From: an uncultured Candidatus Melainabacteria bacterium
GTDB taxonomy: Bacteria > Cyanobacteriota > Vampirovibrionia > Gastranaerophilales > Gastranaerophilaceae
NCBI GenBank assembly: GCA_934692295.1
Contig: CAKUTL010000016.1
Span: forward strand, 1 to 28,773
DNA length: 28,773 bases
Direction of reading: 5' to 3'
The notes under the pieces were generated by a model. It was not told the origin of the DNA. It saw only the letters and a program-made list of their open reading frames with translations, and did no database searches. The position numbers and the translations under genes are program-made. This document shows, one piece after another, positions 20,793 to 28,708 of the stretch (position 1 is the first letter of the stretch; the number at the start of each line of letters is the position of its first letter).

Positions 20793-23654
20793 ATGGGAGA
20801 GTCAAAAACTTTAATTTTAATTGACGGTCATGCACTTGCGTTTCGTCAATATTACGCTTTAGAACGTACAAATATGAAAACCAAGGATGGAACTCCGACT
20901 TGGGCTGTTTATGGTTTTTTCAAGGCAATTTTTGACCTCCTAAAAAATGAAAACCTTGCACCTGATTCTATCGGAGTAGCGTTTGATGTTTCTCATCATA
21001 CTTTCAGAACTGAAAAATATGTCGAATATAAGGCTAATCGAGAGGCAATGCCAGACCCAATGCGTGTTCAAATGGGATTGATTTATGAAGGCTTAAAGGC
21101 ATTTAATATCCCAATATATACCAAAGAAGGCTTTGAAGCTGACGATGTTATTGGTACAATTTCTCGCAGAGCATGTGAACTTGGGCATAAAGTTTATATT
21201 TTGACAGGGGATCAAGATTCATTCCAATTAATAAGACAAAATGGTTGTATCAAAGTTATTATTCCATCTAAAGGTGAGCTTATTGAGTATGATTGGAATA
21301 AAGTTTATGAAAAATTAGGGGTTTATCCAGACCAAGTAATTGATTATAAAGCTTTGAGAGGCGATACTTCGGATAATATTCCTGGAATTCGTGGCATTGG
21401 TGAAAAAACTGCGGTAAAACTTTTGGCAGAATTTAAAACAGTTGATAATGTTCTTAATTCTGCGGATAAAATTTCGGGTAAAGCAATCAGAGAAAAGATT
21501 GAAAACGGAAGAGAACAAGCTGAATTGAGTAAATATCTTGCAACAATTGTTCAGGATGTTGATATTCCTTTCGATTTTGAAAAGACTAATATTGAGTTGC
21601 CAGATATTGCATCTGTAACCGAATTTTTACGTAGTATGCAATTTTATAGCTTTTTGAAAAATATAGAGTTTATCTTAAAGTCTTTTGACAAATCTGGAAC
21701 TCTTTCCATTCCGGACGAGGTAAAAACATCTTCTCAAATTATTACTCCGGAAGCAACTAACGGGCAATTAGGTTTGTTTGCACAAGCTGTTCAAGCAGAG
21801 GTAAATAAAGAAGAAATTAGCCATAATTCAAACTTGATAACGGATGAAGCAGATTTTTCTCAGATGGTTGAAGAATTGTCTAACAAATCTGTTATTGCGT
21901 TCAGATTTTCTGCTGATGTTGTGAATGCTCTCAATTCAACTGTTTATGGTTTATCTATAGCTTATAATGATGGTTATAAATTTAGCGAAGGCTCTTTAAA
22001 TATAGATAATTCTGATTCAATTACAAAGGCATACTATATTCCGTTTAATCATCATATCGAAAAACAGTTGGATACAAATTTTGTAATAACCGGTTTGAAA
22101 ACAATTTTTGAAAATTCAAACATTAAAAAAATTACGCATGACCTTAAACAAGAATATAATATTTTTAAATCTTTTGGGGTTGATATTTCGGGGATTATCT
22201 TTGATACTGTACTTGCTAGTTATATCAAAGATTCTAATGCGTCAACAGAATTTGATATTCAATGTATGGAGCGTATAGATCACATTTTGCCGACTATGGT
22301 TTCGGAAAACAAAAAGGCGAAATTTAACGATTTTGATATTGAAACTGTTAAAAATTACACCTCTGATTCTATTTCCAGTTTGTTCAAACTTGTTCAATAC
22401 TGGGATAGCGAGTTAGATGAAAAAGAACACAATATTTTATCAGATATAGAAATTCCACTTGCCCATGTTTTAGCTGATATGGAATATACCGGAGTGTCTG
22501 TTGATGTAGATTATTTGGCGAAATTAACGGCAGAATTTAATGCTAAACTTCACCGTTTGGAAACTAAGATTTATAATTTGGCGGATGAAGGTTTTAATAT
22601 CAATTCGCCAAAACAGGTTGGAGCTATTTTATTTGATAAATTGCAATTGAAAACTCGTAAAAAACGAGGCAAGGCTAAAAATTCTACAAGTGCAGAAGTT
22701 CTTACAGCTCTTGCAGAAGAGTATGAAATAGCCCGTTTGATATTAGAATATCGTAAGTATGCAAAATTAAAGTCAACTTATACAGAGGCTCTACCTTCGT
22801 TGATTGATAAAAAGGATTTTCGTATTCATACAACATATAATCAAACAACAACAACGACCGGAAGACTTTCTTCTTCTAATCCGAATTTGCAAAATATTCC
22901 GGTTCGCTCAGATGAAGGAAATAAAATTCGTCAGGCCTTTGTGCCGCAAGATAGAGAAAATTATTTGATTATGTCTGCGGATTATTCTCAAATTGAATTA
23001 CGATTGCTCGCTCATGTTTCTGAGGATAAACATCTTATCAATGCTTTTTGTTCAGGTGTTGACGTTCATACTTTGACGGCATCTAAAGTTTTTGATGTTC
23101 CAATAGAAAAGGTTACCAAAGAAATGCGTTACAAGGCAAAGGCGGTAAACTTCGGTATTGTTTACGGTCAAAGTAAATACGGTTTGGCTAAAGCATTGAA
23201 GATTACACCTGCAGAAGCGGACAATTTTATTGAAAAATATTTTGCAACATATCCTTCAATTCAAGCATATATGCTAAATATGGTAAAATTGGTTGAAGAA
23301 CAAGGTTATGTTGAAACAATTTTTGGTCGTCGCAGATATTTGAAAAATGAGATTGAAAATTCAAATGCGATGGTTCGAGAGTTTGCAAAACGTGCGGCAA
23401 TTAATCATCCTATGCAGGGTTCTGCTTCAGATTTAATCAAAATTGCGATGATAGATTTTTCAAAGAAATTAAAAGAAAATAATTTAAAATCAAAATTAAT
23501 TATTCAAGTTCACGATGAATTAGTGGTGGAAGTTGCAAAATCTGAATTAGAAGACGTGAAAAAATTGGTATTAGAATCAATGGAACTTAATCAACCACTT
23601 AGGGTTCCGTTGTTAGTAGATATAAATGTAGGTGAATCATGGAAAGAATCATAA
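20793..23654 (+). CDS. polA: DNA polymerase I with degenerate proofreading domain
   Basis: A 953-residue family A polymerase. Residues about 1-300 form the 5'-3' exonuclease (Asp11, the Glu-Ala-Asp-Asp block at 115-118, Gly-Asp-Gln-Asp at 139-142, Gly-Asp-Thr-Ser-Asn at 190-195). Residues about 345-545 match the 3'-5' exonuclease fold, but the Asp-x-Glu of motif I is replaced by Arg371-Phe-Ser, so proofreading is probably lost. The polymerase domain has Thr-Gly-Arg-Leu-Ser-Ser (689-694), motif A with Asp730, motif B (779-792) and motif C His907-Asp908-Glu909. It fills gaps and removes RNA primers. A GGGAG site precedes the ATG. The last 16 nt overlap the next gene. Confidence 0.96.
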   Translation: MGESKTLILIDGHALAFRQYYALERTNMKTKDGTPTWAVYGFFKAIFDLLKNENLAPDSIGVAFDVSHHTFRTEKYVEYKANREAMPDPMRVQMGLIYEGLKAFNIPIYTKEGFEADDVIGTISRRACELGHKVYILTGDQDSFQLIRQNGCIKVIIPSKGELIEYDWNKVYEKLGVYPDQVIDYKALRGDTSDNIPGIRGIGEKTAVKLLAEFKTVDNVLNSADKISGKAIREKIENGREQAELSKYLATIVQDVDIPFDFEKTNIELPDIASVTEFLRSMQFYSFLKNIEFILKSFDKSGTLSIPDEVKTSSQIITPEATNGQLGLFAQAVQAEVNKEEISHNSNLITDEADFSQMVEELSNKSVIAFRFSADVVNALNSTVYGLSIAYNDGYKFSEGSLNIDNSDSITKAYYIPFNHHIEKQLDTNFVITGLKTIFENSNIKKITHDLKQEYNIFKSFGVDISGIIFDTVLASYIKDSNASTEFDIQCMERIDHILPTMVSENKKAKFNDFDIETVKNYTSDSISSLFKLVQYWDSELDEKEHNILSDIEIPLAHVLADMEYTGVSVDVDYLAKLTAEFNAKLHRLETKIYNLADEGFNINSPKQVGAILFDKLQLKTRKKRGKAKNSTSAEVLTALAEEYEIARLILEYRKYAKLKSTYTEALPSLIDKKDFRIHTTYNQTTTTTGRLSSSNPNLQNIPVRSDEGNKIRQAFVPQDRENYLIMSADYSQIELRLLAHVSEDKHLINAFCSGVDVHTLTASKVFDVPIEKVTKEMRYKAKAVNFGIVYGQSKYGLAKALKITPAEADNFIEKYFATYPSIQAYMLNMVKLVEEQGYVETIFGRRRYLKNEIENSNAMVREFAKRAAINHPMQGSASDLIKIAMIDFSKKLKENNLKSKLIIQVHDELVVEVAKSELEDVKKLVLESMELNQPLRVPLLVDINVGESWKES

Positions 23655-24061
23655 AATTTTTAGTTGTTTTGAGTTTTGTATTTAGTATTTCTTGTTCTCC
23701 GAGTTTTGCGGTGGAACAGATGAATTTGAGTACACTGATTACGGCACAAAATGTTAAGTATGAAACTTGTACAAAAGTGTTCAATACTGACCATGTTTCT
23801 TTGTTCCATTTGGCAATAGCGGCGATAAATGCCAATCGTTTTACTATTGATGAAATTCAATCAAAGTCTGGTTATATTTTGTTTACTGCTGTGAATAAAC
23901 AATTCCTTGCAACGGTTGTAAATGTTAATACTAATCAAGGAATGCTAAAGATTACTCCGGTTGATAATAATTATTTCTTTCAACCTGGAATAGTTTTGAA
24001 TGTATTCAAATATATAGAGTTAAATTTGAATAAAAAGCCAGAAATTGTAAAATTCAATTAG
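23639..24061 (+). CDS. Small exported hypothetical protein
   Basis: A 140-residue protein with an N-terminal signal peptide: basic start, hydrophobic core at about 6-18, likely cleavage after Phe-Ala at about residue 24. A Cys at 19 follows the hydrophobic core, but the residues before it are a poor lipobox, so signal peptidase I is more likely. The mature part looks like a small alpha/beta fold with strands at about 75-110. No family recognised. It overlaps polA by 16 nt, with an AGGTGA site inside polA, so the two are coupled. Its stop codon interlocks with that of tatD on the other strand. Confidence 0.7.
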   Translation: MERIIKFLVVLSFVFSISCSPSFAVEQMNLSTLITAQNVKYETCTKVFNTDHVSLFHLAIAAINANRFTIDEIQSKSGYILFTAVNKQFLATVVNVNTNQGMLKITPVDNNYFFQPGIVLNVFKYIELNLNKKPEIVKFN

Positions 24062-24837
24062 AATTCAATATTCTTAAATATTTTCTTCGCATTTTCTGTT
24101 GAAGTTTTTGCAACTTCTTCTGGTGTAATTCCTCTCAAGTTTGCAATTTCTTCTGCAACATATTTTACATACATTGGTTGATTTTCTGTTCCTCTGAATG
24201 GAACAGGTGCAAGGTATGGGTCATCTGTTTCAAGGAGCAAATATTCAAGCGGAATATTTTGGGCCACTTCTTTGGTTTTCCTTGCATTTTTGAATGTTAC
24301 AACTCCGCCAAGAGCAATATAAATTCCTTCTTTGATACATTCTCTCGCAAATTCTAAACTTCCCGAAAAGCAGTGCATAATTGCGGTGGAGTTTTTATTG
24401 TATTTTTTTAGAATTTCTAAAGTATCAAGATGTGCTTCTCTTGAGTGGATGTTTAGAGGCAAGTTCATTTGATTCGCAAACTCAATTTGCTTGATAAAAA
24501 CTTCTTTTTGAAGTTCTTTGAACGATTTGTCCCAATAATAATCAAGCCCGATTTCCCCAATCCCAATAATTTTAGGGTTATTCTTTATTATTTCTTCCAT
24601 ATCTGAGAGGGTTTTATCTGAAAAATCCTTAACTTCTTCTGGAAAAACTCCAACATAACCATAGACATCGTTATATTTTTTTATAAATTTATCAGTATCA
24701 AAAATGTCTTGAACGGAGCTAGATGGTACAATTGTTACGATTTTATTGTCAATTGCATTCTGTATTGCTTCGTCAATATTAGTTTCTCTCAACATATTTA
24801 CGTGAGAGTGCGTGTTAATTATATAAATGTCGTTCAT
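24058..24837 (-). CDS. TatD-family metal-dependent hydrolase
   Basis: A 259-residue TIM-barrel hydrolase of the TatD/YcfH family. Metal ligands are visible: His10-x-His12, Glu95 in Gly-Glu-Ile-Gly-Leu-Asp, His131 in Asn-Ile-His-Ser-Arg, His155 in Met-His-Cys-Phe-Ser-Gly, and Asp205 in Glu-Thr-Asp-Asp-Pro-Tyr. Family members act as 3'-5' DNA/RNA exonucleases or D-aminoacyl-tRNA deacylases; which activity applies here cannot be read. The usual Asp-Thr-His at the first motif is Asn-Thr-His. An AGGATTT site lies in the 12-nt gap after the phosphohexomutase gene, so they form one operon. Confidence 0.92.
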   Translation of the reverse strand: MNDIYIINTHSHVNMLRETNIDEAIQNAIDNKIVTIVPSSSVQDIFDTDKFIKKYNDVYGYVGVFPEEVKDFSDKTLSDMEEIIKNNPKIIGIGEIGLDYYWDKSFKELQKEVFIKQIEFANQMNLPLNIHSREAHLDTLEILKKYNKNSTAIMHCFSGSLEFARECIKEGIYIALGGVVTFKNARKTKEVAQNIPLEYLLLETDDPYLAPVPFRGTENQPMYVKYVAEEIANLRGITPEEVAKTSTENAKKIFKNIEF

Positions 24838-24849
24838 AATAAATCCTGT

Positions 24850-26280
24850 CTAATTTGAACTTTTTGCCATAATACAGCTATCAAGATAACTTGTCATTAC
24901 GGTTTTAAATCTTTCTGCTTCTTCTTTTGTTTTCGCTTCAAATCTCAAAGTGAATACAGGTTCTGTGTTACTTTGTCTAATTAGAGCAAATCCACCGTCA
25001 AAAACAATTCTCATTCCGTCTAGGGTTACGATTTCCTTAATCTTAGAACCAAACATATCTGGTTTTTCTTGAACTTCTTTTTTCATAGATTCAAGAACTT
25101 CTTTTTTCAAGTGGTTTGGACAAGGAAAACGAACTTCATCACTTGTAAATACTTGATTAAATGGTTCTAACATATTTTCAAGTTTGAAATTAGGATTTTG
25201 TTTTTTATTTTTTGCTACAATTTCAATCATTCTGCAGCCTGCGTAAATAGCATCATCAAATCCGTAATATCTATCTTTGAAGAATGTATGACCACTCATT
25301 TCCCCTCCTAAGATAGCGTGAGTTTCTTTCATTTTTTCTTTGATATAGCCGTGTCCTGTTTTACACATAATAGCATTCCCGCCAGCATTGTTTATCGTAT
25401 CAAATAATACTTGAGAACACTTTACTTCAGATACTACTGTTGGATGTTGATCAATAATATCCATTGCATAAATTAGGAGTAATTTGTCCCCCGTTAAAGG
25501 TTGCCCTTTAGAATCAACAACTCCAATTCTGTCGCTATCTCCATCATACGCAATTCCTAAATCTGCATTATTTTCTACAACAGTTTTAGAAAGTGTTTCT
25601 AGGGTAGATAAAACGCTTGGATTTGGGTGGTGATTAGGGAATGTTCCATCAGGTTCTGAAAATAATTCAATTACTTCGCAGCCTAAATCTTTATATAGTT
25701 GAGGCCCAACAATTCCCCCTGTTGCATTTGCACTATCAACAACAACTTTAATTCCTTCGCCGATTCTTCCAAATTTTTGCTTCATTTCTTCGATGTATTC
25801 AGGAATAATTTCTGTTGAAAAATCTTTTTCCTCAATATTTGATGGCAATTCTTTCCAAATTGAGAAAGTTTCTTCTTTAACTTCTTTAATTTGAGATTCA
25901 TTAAGGGTTTGACGATTGTATGTCATTTTTAACCCATTGTATTCTTTAGGGTTGTGACTTGCAGTGATAATCATTGCTCCATCTAGGTTGTGTGCAACTT
26001 CTGAGTAATATCCAATTGGAGTTGGAGCAAGTCCTAAGTCCTCAATATGACCAACATTTGAATCTACAAGACCTGCGATAAGTGCTTTTTTAAGGCTTGG
26101 AGAATGTAATCTTGCATCCATACAAACACTAATTTTTAAGTCAGTTGCATTTTTTAAGCTTTTATCTTTTAGCCATTTTGTATAACCTAGTCCAATATTA
26201 TAAAATAGTTCTTCTGTAATATCGTCACCGTAAATTCCTCTTATATCATTTTTACCAAATGCGTGTTCATATTGTTTCAT
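24850..26280 (-). CDS. Phosphomannomutase/phosphoglucomutase family protein
   Basis: A 476-residue alpha-D-phosphohexomutase with four domains. Catalytic phosphoserine Ser108 in Thr-Ala-Ser-His-Asn-Pro; metal loop Asp246-Gly-Asp248-Ser-Asp250-Arg; sugar-binding loop Gly-Glu-Met-Ser-Gly-His (326-331), which is the type found in PMM/PGM enzymes; phosphate-binding Arg-Gln-Ser-Asn-Thr-Glu-Pro near the C-terminus. It interconverts hexose 1- and 6-phosphates for nucleotide-sugar and glycan synthesis. A GGGAG site precedes the ATG. It is divergent from the ABC permease gene across 42 nt with overlapping promoters. Confidence 0.93.
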   Translation of the reverse strand: MKQYEHAFGKNDIRGIYGDDITEELFYNIGLGYTKWLKDKSLKNATDLKISVCMDARLHSPSLKKALIAGLVDSNVGHIEDLGLAPTPIGYYSEVAHNLDGAMIITASHNPKEYNGLKMTYNRQTLNESQIKEVKEETFSIWKELPSNIEEKDFSTEIIPEYIEEMKQKFGRIGEGIKVVVDSANATGGIVGPQLYKDLGCEVIELFSEPDGTFPNHHPNPSVLSTLETLSKTVVENNADLGIAYDGDSDRIGVVDSKGQPLTGDKLLLIYAMDIIDQHPTVVSEVKCSQVLFDTINNAGGNAIMCKTGHGYIKEKMKETHAILGGEMSGHTFFKDRYYGFDDAIYAGCRMIEIVAKNKKQNPNFKLENMLEPFNQVFTSDEVRFPCPNHLKKEVLESMKKEVQEKPDMFGSKIKEIVTLDGMRIVFDGGFALIRQSNTEPVFTLRFEAKTKEEAERFKTVMTSYLDSCIMAKSSN

Positions 26281-26282
26281 AT

Positions 26283-26311
26283 TTCACATCTCCCAATCTT
26301 TAGTCTATAAT
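26283..26311 (+). promoter_or_regulatory. Promoter of the ABC permease gene, near-leaderless
   Basis: TTCACA (26283-26288), a 17-nt spacer and TATAAT (26306-26311), a strong sigma-70 match. Start near 26318 leaves about 5 nt before the ATG at 26323, with no ribosome binding site. Confidence 0.6.
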
Positions 26312-26314
26312 TAA

Positions 26315-26341
26315 ATCATACCATGAAAAATGTTTTCTCAA
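26315..26341 (-). promoter_or_regulatory. Putative promoter of the phosphohexomutase-tatD operon
   Basis: On the - strand TTGAGA (26336-26341), a short 15-nt spacer and TATGAT (26315-26320) preceded by TGG, an extended -10. Its start region overlaps the -10 of the divergent permease promoter, so the two may exclude each other. Confidence 0.35.
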
Positions 26342-27204
26342 AAATTGTAAATAATCAAAATTGTGCGGGGTGGATATTTATTTTGCCTGCAATTTTAGGA
26401 ACATTAATTTTCATTTTAATTCCAGTTATATGTTCTTTCGGTTTGAGTTTTGCAAAGTGGGATTTGCTAAATCCTATTCAATTTGTTGGTTTGCAAAATT
26501 ATATAGATATTTTTCATAGTTCTGTTTTTTACAAAATATTTACCAATACTGTTGTTTTTGCTCTTTCTGTTTCTGTATTAGGGGTAATTATACCATTAGT
26601 TTTGGCATCAATTTTAAATTCTAAAATTAGGGGAAGTGAGTTTTTTAAAACAGCATATTTCCTACCTTTTATTACTCCAATGATTGTTATTGGAATTGTT
26701 TGGGCATGGATTTTTGACCCTAATATTGGATTGTTAAGTCAGGTTTTGCATATTCATATAAATTGGTTATATGATTCAAAATTCGCCATGCCTGCACTAA
26801 TAATAGTTTCGGTGTGGAAATTAATTGGTTATAATATGATAATTTTCCTATCAGCATTATCATCTGTTTCTCAAAGTTTATTTGAAGCTGCGAAGATTGA
26901 TGGTGCAAATTCTTATCAAATTTTTAAAAATGTAACTATTCCAGTTCTTTCTCCAACAATATTTTTTGTTGTAATAATAACAGCAATTAGTTCGTTCCAA
27001 GTGTTTGATTTGATATACCTAATGACTCAAGGCGGACCTTTTGATAGTACAAATGTTTTGGTTTATGCAATTTATAAAGATGCTTTTGAATATTTTAATG
27101 TTGGTCATGCTAGTGCGATTGCTTATGTTTTGTTTGTTGTTATTTTAATTTTGACTCTAATTCAGTGGAGTTTGCGTAAGAAATTAGTATATAATGAAAA
27201 ATAA
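26323..27204 (+). CDS. Sugar ABC transporter permease (MalF/UgpA type)
   Basis: A 293-residue inner-membrane protein with six predicted membrane segments and the binding-protein-dependent permease signature Glu-Ala-Ala-x-x-Asp-Gly-Ala (the EAA loop, near residues 188-195), which contacts the ATPase. The pattern, including Asn-Tyr near 45 and Gln-Gly-Gly-Pro-Phe near 239-243, is that of carbohydrate importers (CUT1 family). The partner permease, solute-binding protein and ATPase are not adjacent on either side, which is unusual. The mRNA starts about 5 nt before the ATG. Substrate unknown. Confidence 0.9.
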   Translation: MKNVFSKIVNNQNCAGWIFILPAILGTLIFILIPVICSFGLSFAKWDLLNPIQFVGLQNYIDIFHSSVFYKIFTNTVVFALSVSVLGVIIPLVLASILNSKIRGSEFFKTAYFLPFITPMIVIGIVWAWIFDPNIGLLSQVLHIHINWLYDSKFAMPALIIVSVWKLIGYNMIIFLSALSSVSQSLFEAAKIDGANSYQIFKNVTIPVLSPTIFFVVIITAISSFQVFDLIYLMTQGGPFDSTNVLVYAIYKDAFEYFNVGHASAIAYVLFVVILILTLIQWSLRKKLVYNEK

Positions 27205-27270
27205 AATTTTAGCAAAAAATATTATTTTTGTTTTTATATAGTGTAAATAAATTTTTTAAGGAGGTTAATA

Positions 27271-27642
27271 TTGAAAATACAAGGTTTGATGTATAGTCCA
27301 ATTGTAAAACCTCAAGCATTCACTTCTGATGTTGATAAAGATATTGATAAAATTCGTGAAAAGAGAGATTCTTTAAAGAATTCTTTGTCGCAAAATAGAG
27401 ATTCTCAATCTTCTGTTAAAGATAGGATTTCTAGTGTTGAATCGGATATTTCAAGACAAAATTCTAATATAAATACTGAACAATCTGAAATTAGTCTTGA
27501 ACAAGAAAAACTTGCTCGTTCAAGAGAAAAATTACAATCTGATAGAGAAAAGTTAGAACGTTTGCAATCTCGCATGTCACAACTTCGAGACCAATATCAA
27601 AATATTTCAACCGAAGTTTCAAAATTGAATGATGTGTATTAG
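27271..27642 (+). CDS. Small coiled-coil hypothetical protein
   Basis: A 123-residue protein. After a short N-terminal segment (1-20), residues about 25-118 are one long charged helix with heptad-like spacing of Ile, Leu and Val, rich in Ser, Arg, Glu, Gln and Lys, a clear coiled coil. The start is TTG, chosen because a perfect AAGGAGG site lies 6 nt before it; the ATG at codon 7 is the alternative. No signal peptide or membrane segment. No family can be assigned from a coiled coil alone. It follows the ABC permease gene by 66 nt, and its stop codon interlocks with that of the convergent membrane protein gene. Confidence 0.65.
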   Translation: MKIQGLMYSPIVKPQAFTSDVDKDIDKIREKRDSLKNSLSQNRDSQSSVKDRISSVESDISRQNSNINTEQSEISLEQEKLARSREKLQSDREKLERLQSRMSQLRDQYQNISTEVSKLNDVY

Positions 27643-28376
27643 TTTTCTTGCAAAATGTCAATGTGAATTTGTTCTGGTTTAATGTTTTGCAATGAGTGTT
27701 CTACGTATAATTTAATAAGGTGTTCGGTTTCTTTTGCATCAATATATTTATCCATTTTAACTTTTATTTCGATATTTTTAGTTTCTTTATCATCATGGTA
27801 AATTGTTACACTAGCCTTAGTTATTCCTTTAAAACTATAAATAAAACCTTCTATTGTTTTTTCTATATTGTTAATCATTTGCTTCGGATTGTTAGAATGT
27901 TTTGCATTTAGCCCAATAAATACATCATCATCCATGATAGAACTTTTTAGAAGAAATTTTATTTCACTATAATAAGCGTTTTTATTTGTTTTAGGCATGA
28001 GTATGGCAATTTCTGATGGTGTTCCATCTTCATCAAATATATATTGACTAAATACTTTATTTCCAATTGGAAATAATTTTTGGATTTCAGATGCTTTTTG
28101 AATACTTGACGTTACCGCAATCAAATCATATTGAGGCTTTTGAATATTAAAGATTAATACAAATATTGATGAAAATAATAATGAACTTATTGTTAATATT
28201 GCTTCTTTTGAAATATTATAGTTGTTTTTCAATATTTTTACGCCAATTATTGGTAGTATTAAAAGTGTAATTCCGATAGCAAGCCATAGCCAAAAGTTAA
28301 TATCTACGCTCGGTAGGAATATCAAAAATAAACCAATACAAATATATGTTATTGTAAAATATAAAATCTTTTTCAT
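27639..28376 (-). CDS. Hypothetical membrane protein with Asp23/AmaP-like tail
   Basis: A 245-residue protein with three hydrophobic segments in the first third (about 4-21, 27-47 and 60-78) and a soluble domain behind them. The last 80 residues alternate a helix (an Asn-Ile-Glu-Lys-Thr-Ile pattern), a Gly-Ile-Thr-Lys-Ala turn, a strand of alternating Val/Ile, a second strand and a final helix. That order recalls the Asp23/AmaP (alkaline-shock) domain, but the similarity is weak and unproven, and AmaP proteins normally have only two membrane segments. The mRNA appears leaderless: TATAAT lies 6 nt before the ATG and no ribosome binding site is present. Confidence 0.7.
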   Translation of the reverse strand: MKKILYFTITYICIGLFLIFLPSVDINFWLWLAIGITLLILPIIGVKILKNNYNISKEAILTISSLLFSSIFVLIFNIQKPQYDLIAVTSSIQKASEIQKLFPIGNKVFSQYIFDEDGTPSEIAILMPKTNKNAYYSEIKFLLKSSIMDDDVFIGLNAKHSNNPKQMINNIEKTIEGFIYSFKGITKASVTIYHDDKETKNIEIKVKMDKYIDAKETEHLIKLYVEHSLQNIKPEQIHIDILQEN

Positions 28377-28382
28377 TTGTAT

Positions 28383-28411
28383 ATTATAACTGTTGTTTTG
28401 TGATTTTTCAA
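28383..28411 (-). promoter_or_regulatory. Consensus promoter producing a leaderless mRNA
   Basis: On the - strand TTGAAA (28406-28411), exactly 17 nt and TATAAT (28383-28388), then 6 nt and the ATG at 28376. The expected +1 is the A of the start codon or a neighbour. Confidence 0.7.
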
Positions 28412-28655
28412 CTTTGGAATAACAAAGTAGGTCGGCGTTGCCACGCCGACATTCAATTATCCCAACATCAAAACGTCATGAGGTTTGTCATACGGAGTGA
28501 AGTATATTAATCTGGGGTGTTTAGATTGACCCCTCACCCTTACTCAAAACCTCTCACAAAACAATTCACTGGATTGTTTTGCTCGGCAGAGTCCAAGGAG
28601 AGGGACATTCATCATACTGACTTAAATCTTCTTACCATTAGAATTGACAAATTAA
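28412..28655. repeat. Hairpin-rich intergenic element, probably a dispersed repeat
   Basis: The 332-nt stretch between the gene starting at 28376 and the one ending at 28709 has no convincing gene. It is more G+C-rich than the rest and holds several inverted repeats: GTCGGCGT/ACGCCGAC (28431-28450, TGCC loop), GGGGT/ACCCC (28515-28534), CCTCTC/GAGAGG (28551-28556 with 28599-28604) enclosing CAAAACAAT/ATTGTTTTG (28558-28566 with 28574-28582). Its composition and nested hairpins resemble REP- or MITE-like dispersed intergenic repeats. There is only one copy in this window. Confidence 0.45.
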
Positions 28656-28685
28656 AAAAGAGGTCCCGTTTCCGAGACCTCTTTT
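28656..28685. terminator. Bidirectional intrinsic terminator
   Basis: Perfect 10-bp stem (28656-28665 with 28676-28685) around a 10-nt loop, with an A-tract before and T-tract within the second arm. It serves the - strand gene running in from the right edge, read 24 nt upstream, and could also stop + strand transcripts from the repeat region. Confidence 0.8.
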
Positions 28686-28708
28686 CAAGCGTTTTATCTA
28701 AAGTTTAA

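Noticed and set aside
2754..28685. Similar terminator arms at 2754-2785 and 28656-28685 (shared AAAAGAGGTC and its complement)
   Set aside because: The loops and flanks differ and both work as ordinary terminators. The shared 10-nt arm is more likely coincidence than a mobile element.
28517..28708. A 63-codon open frame in the right-hand spacer
   Set aside because: It runs through nested inverted repeats and a terminator stem, has no ribosome binding site, and its composition is unlike the neighbouring genes. Treated as repeat sequence.
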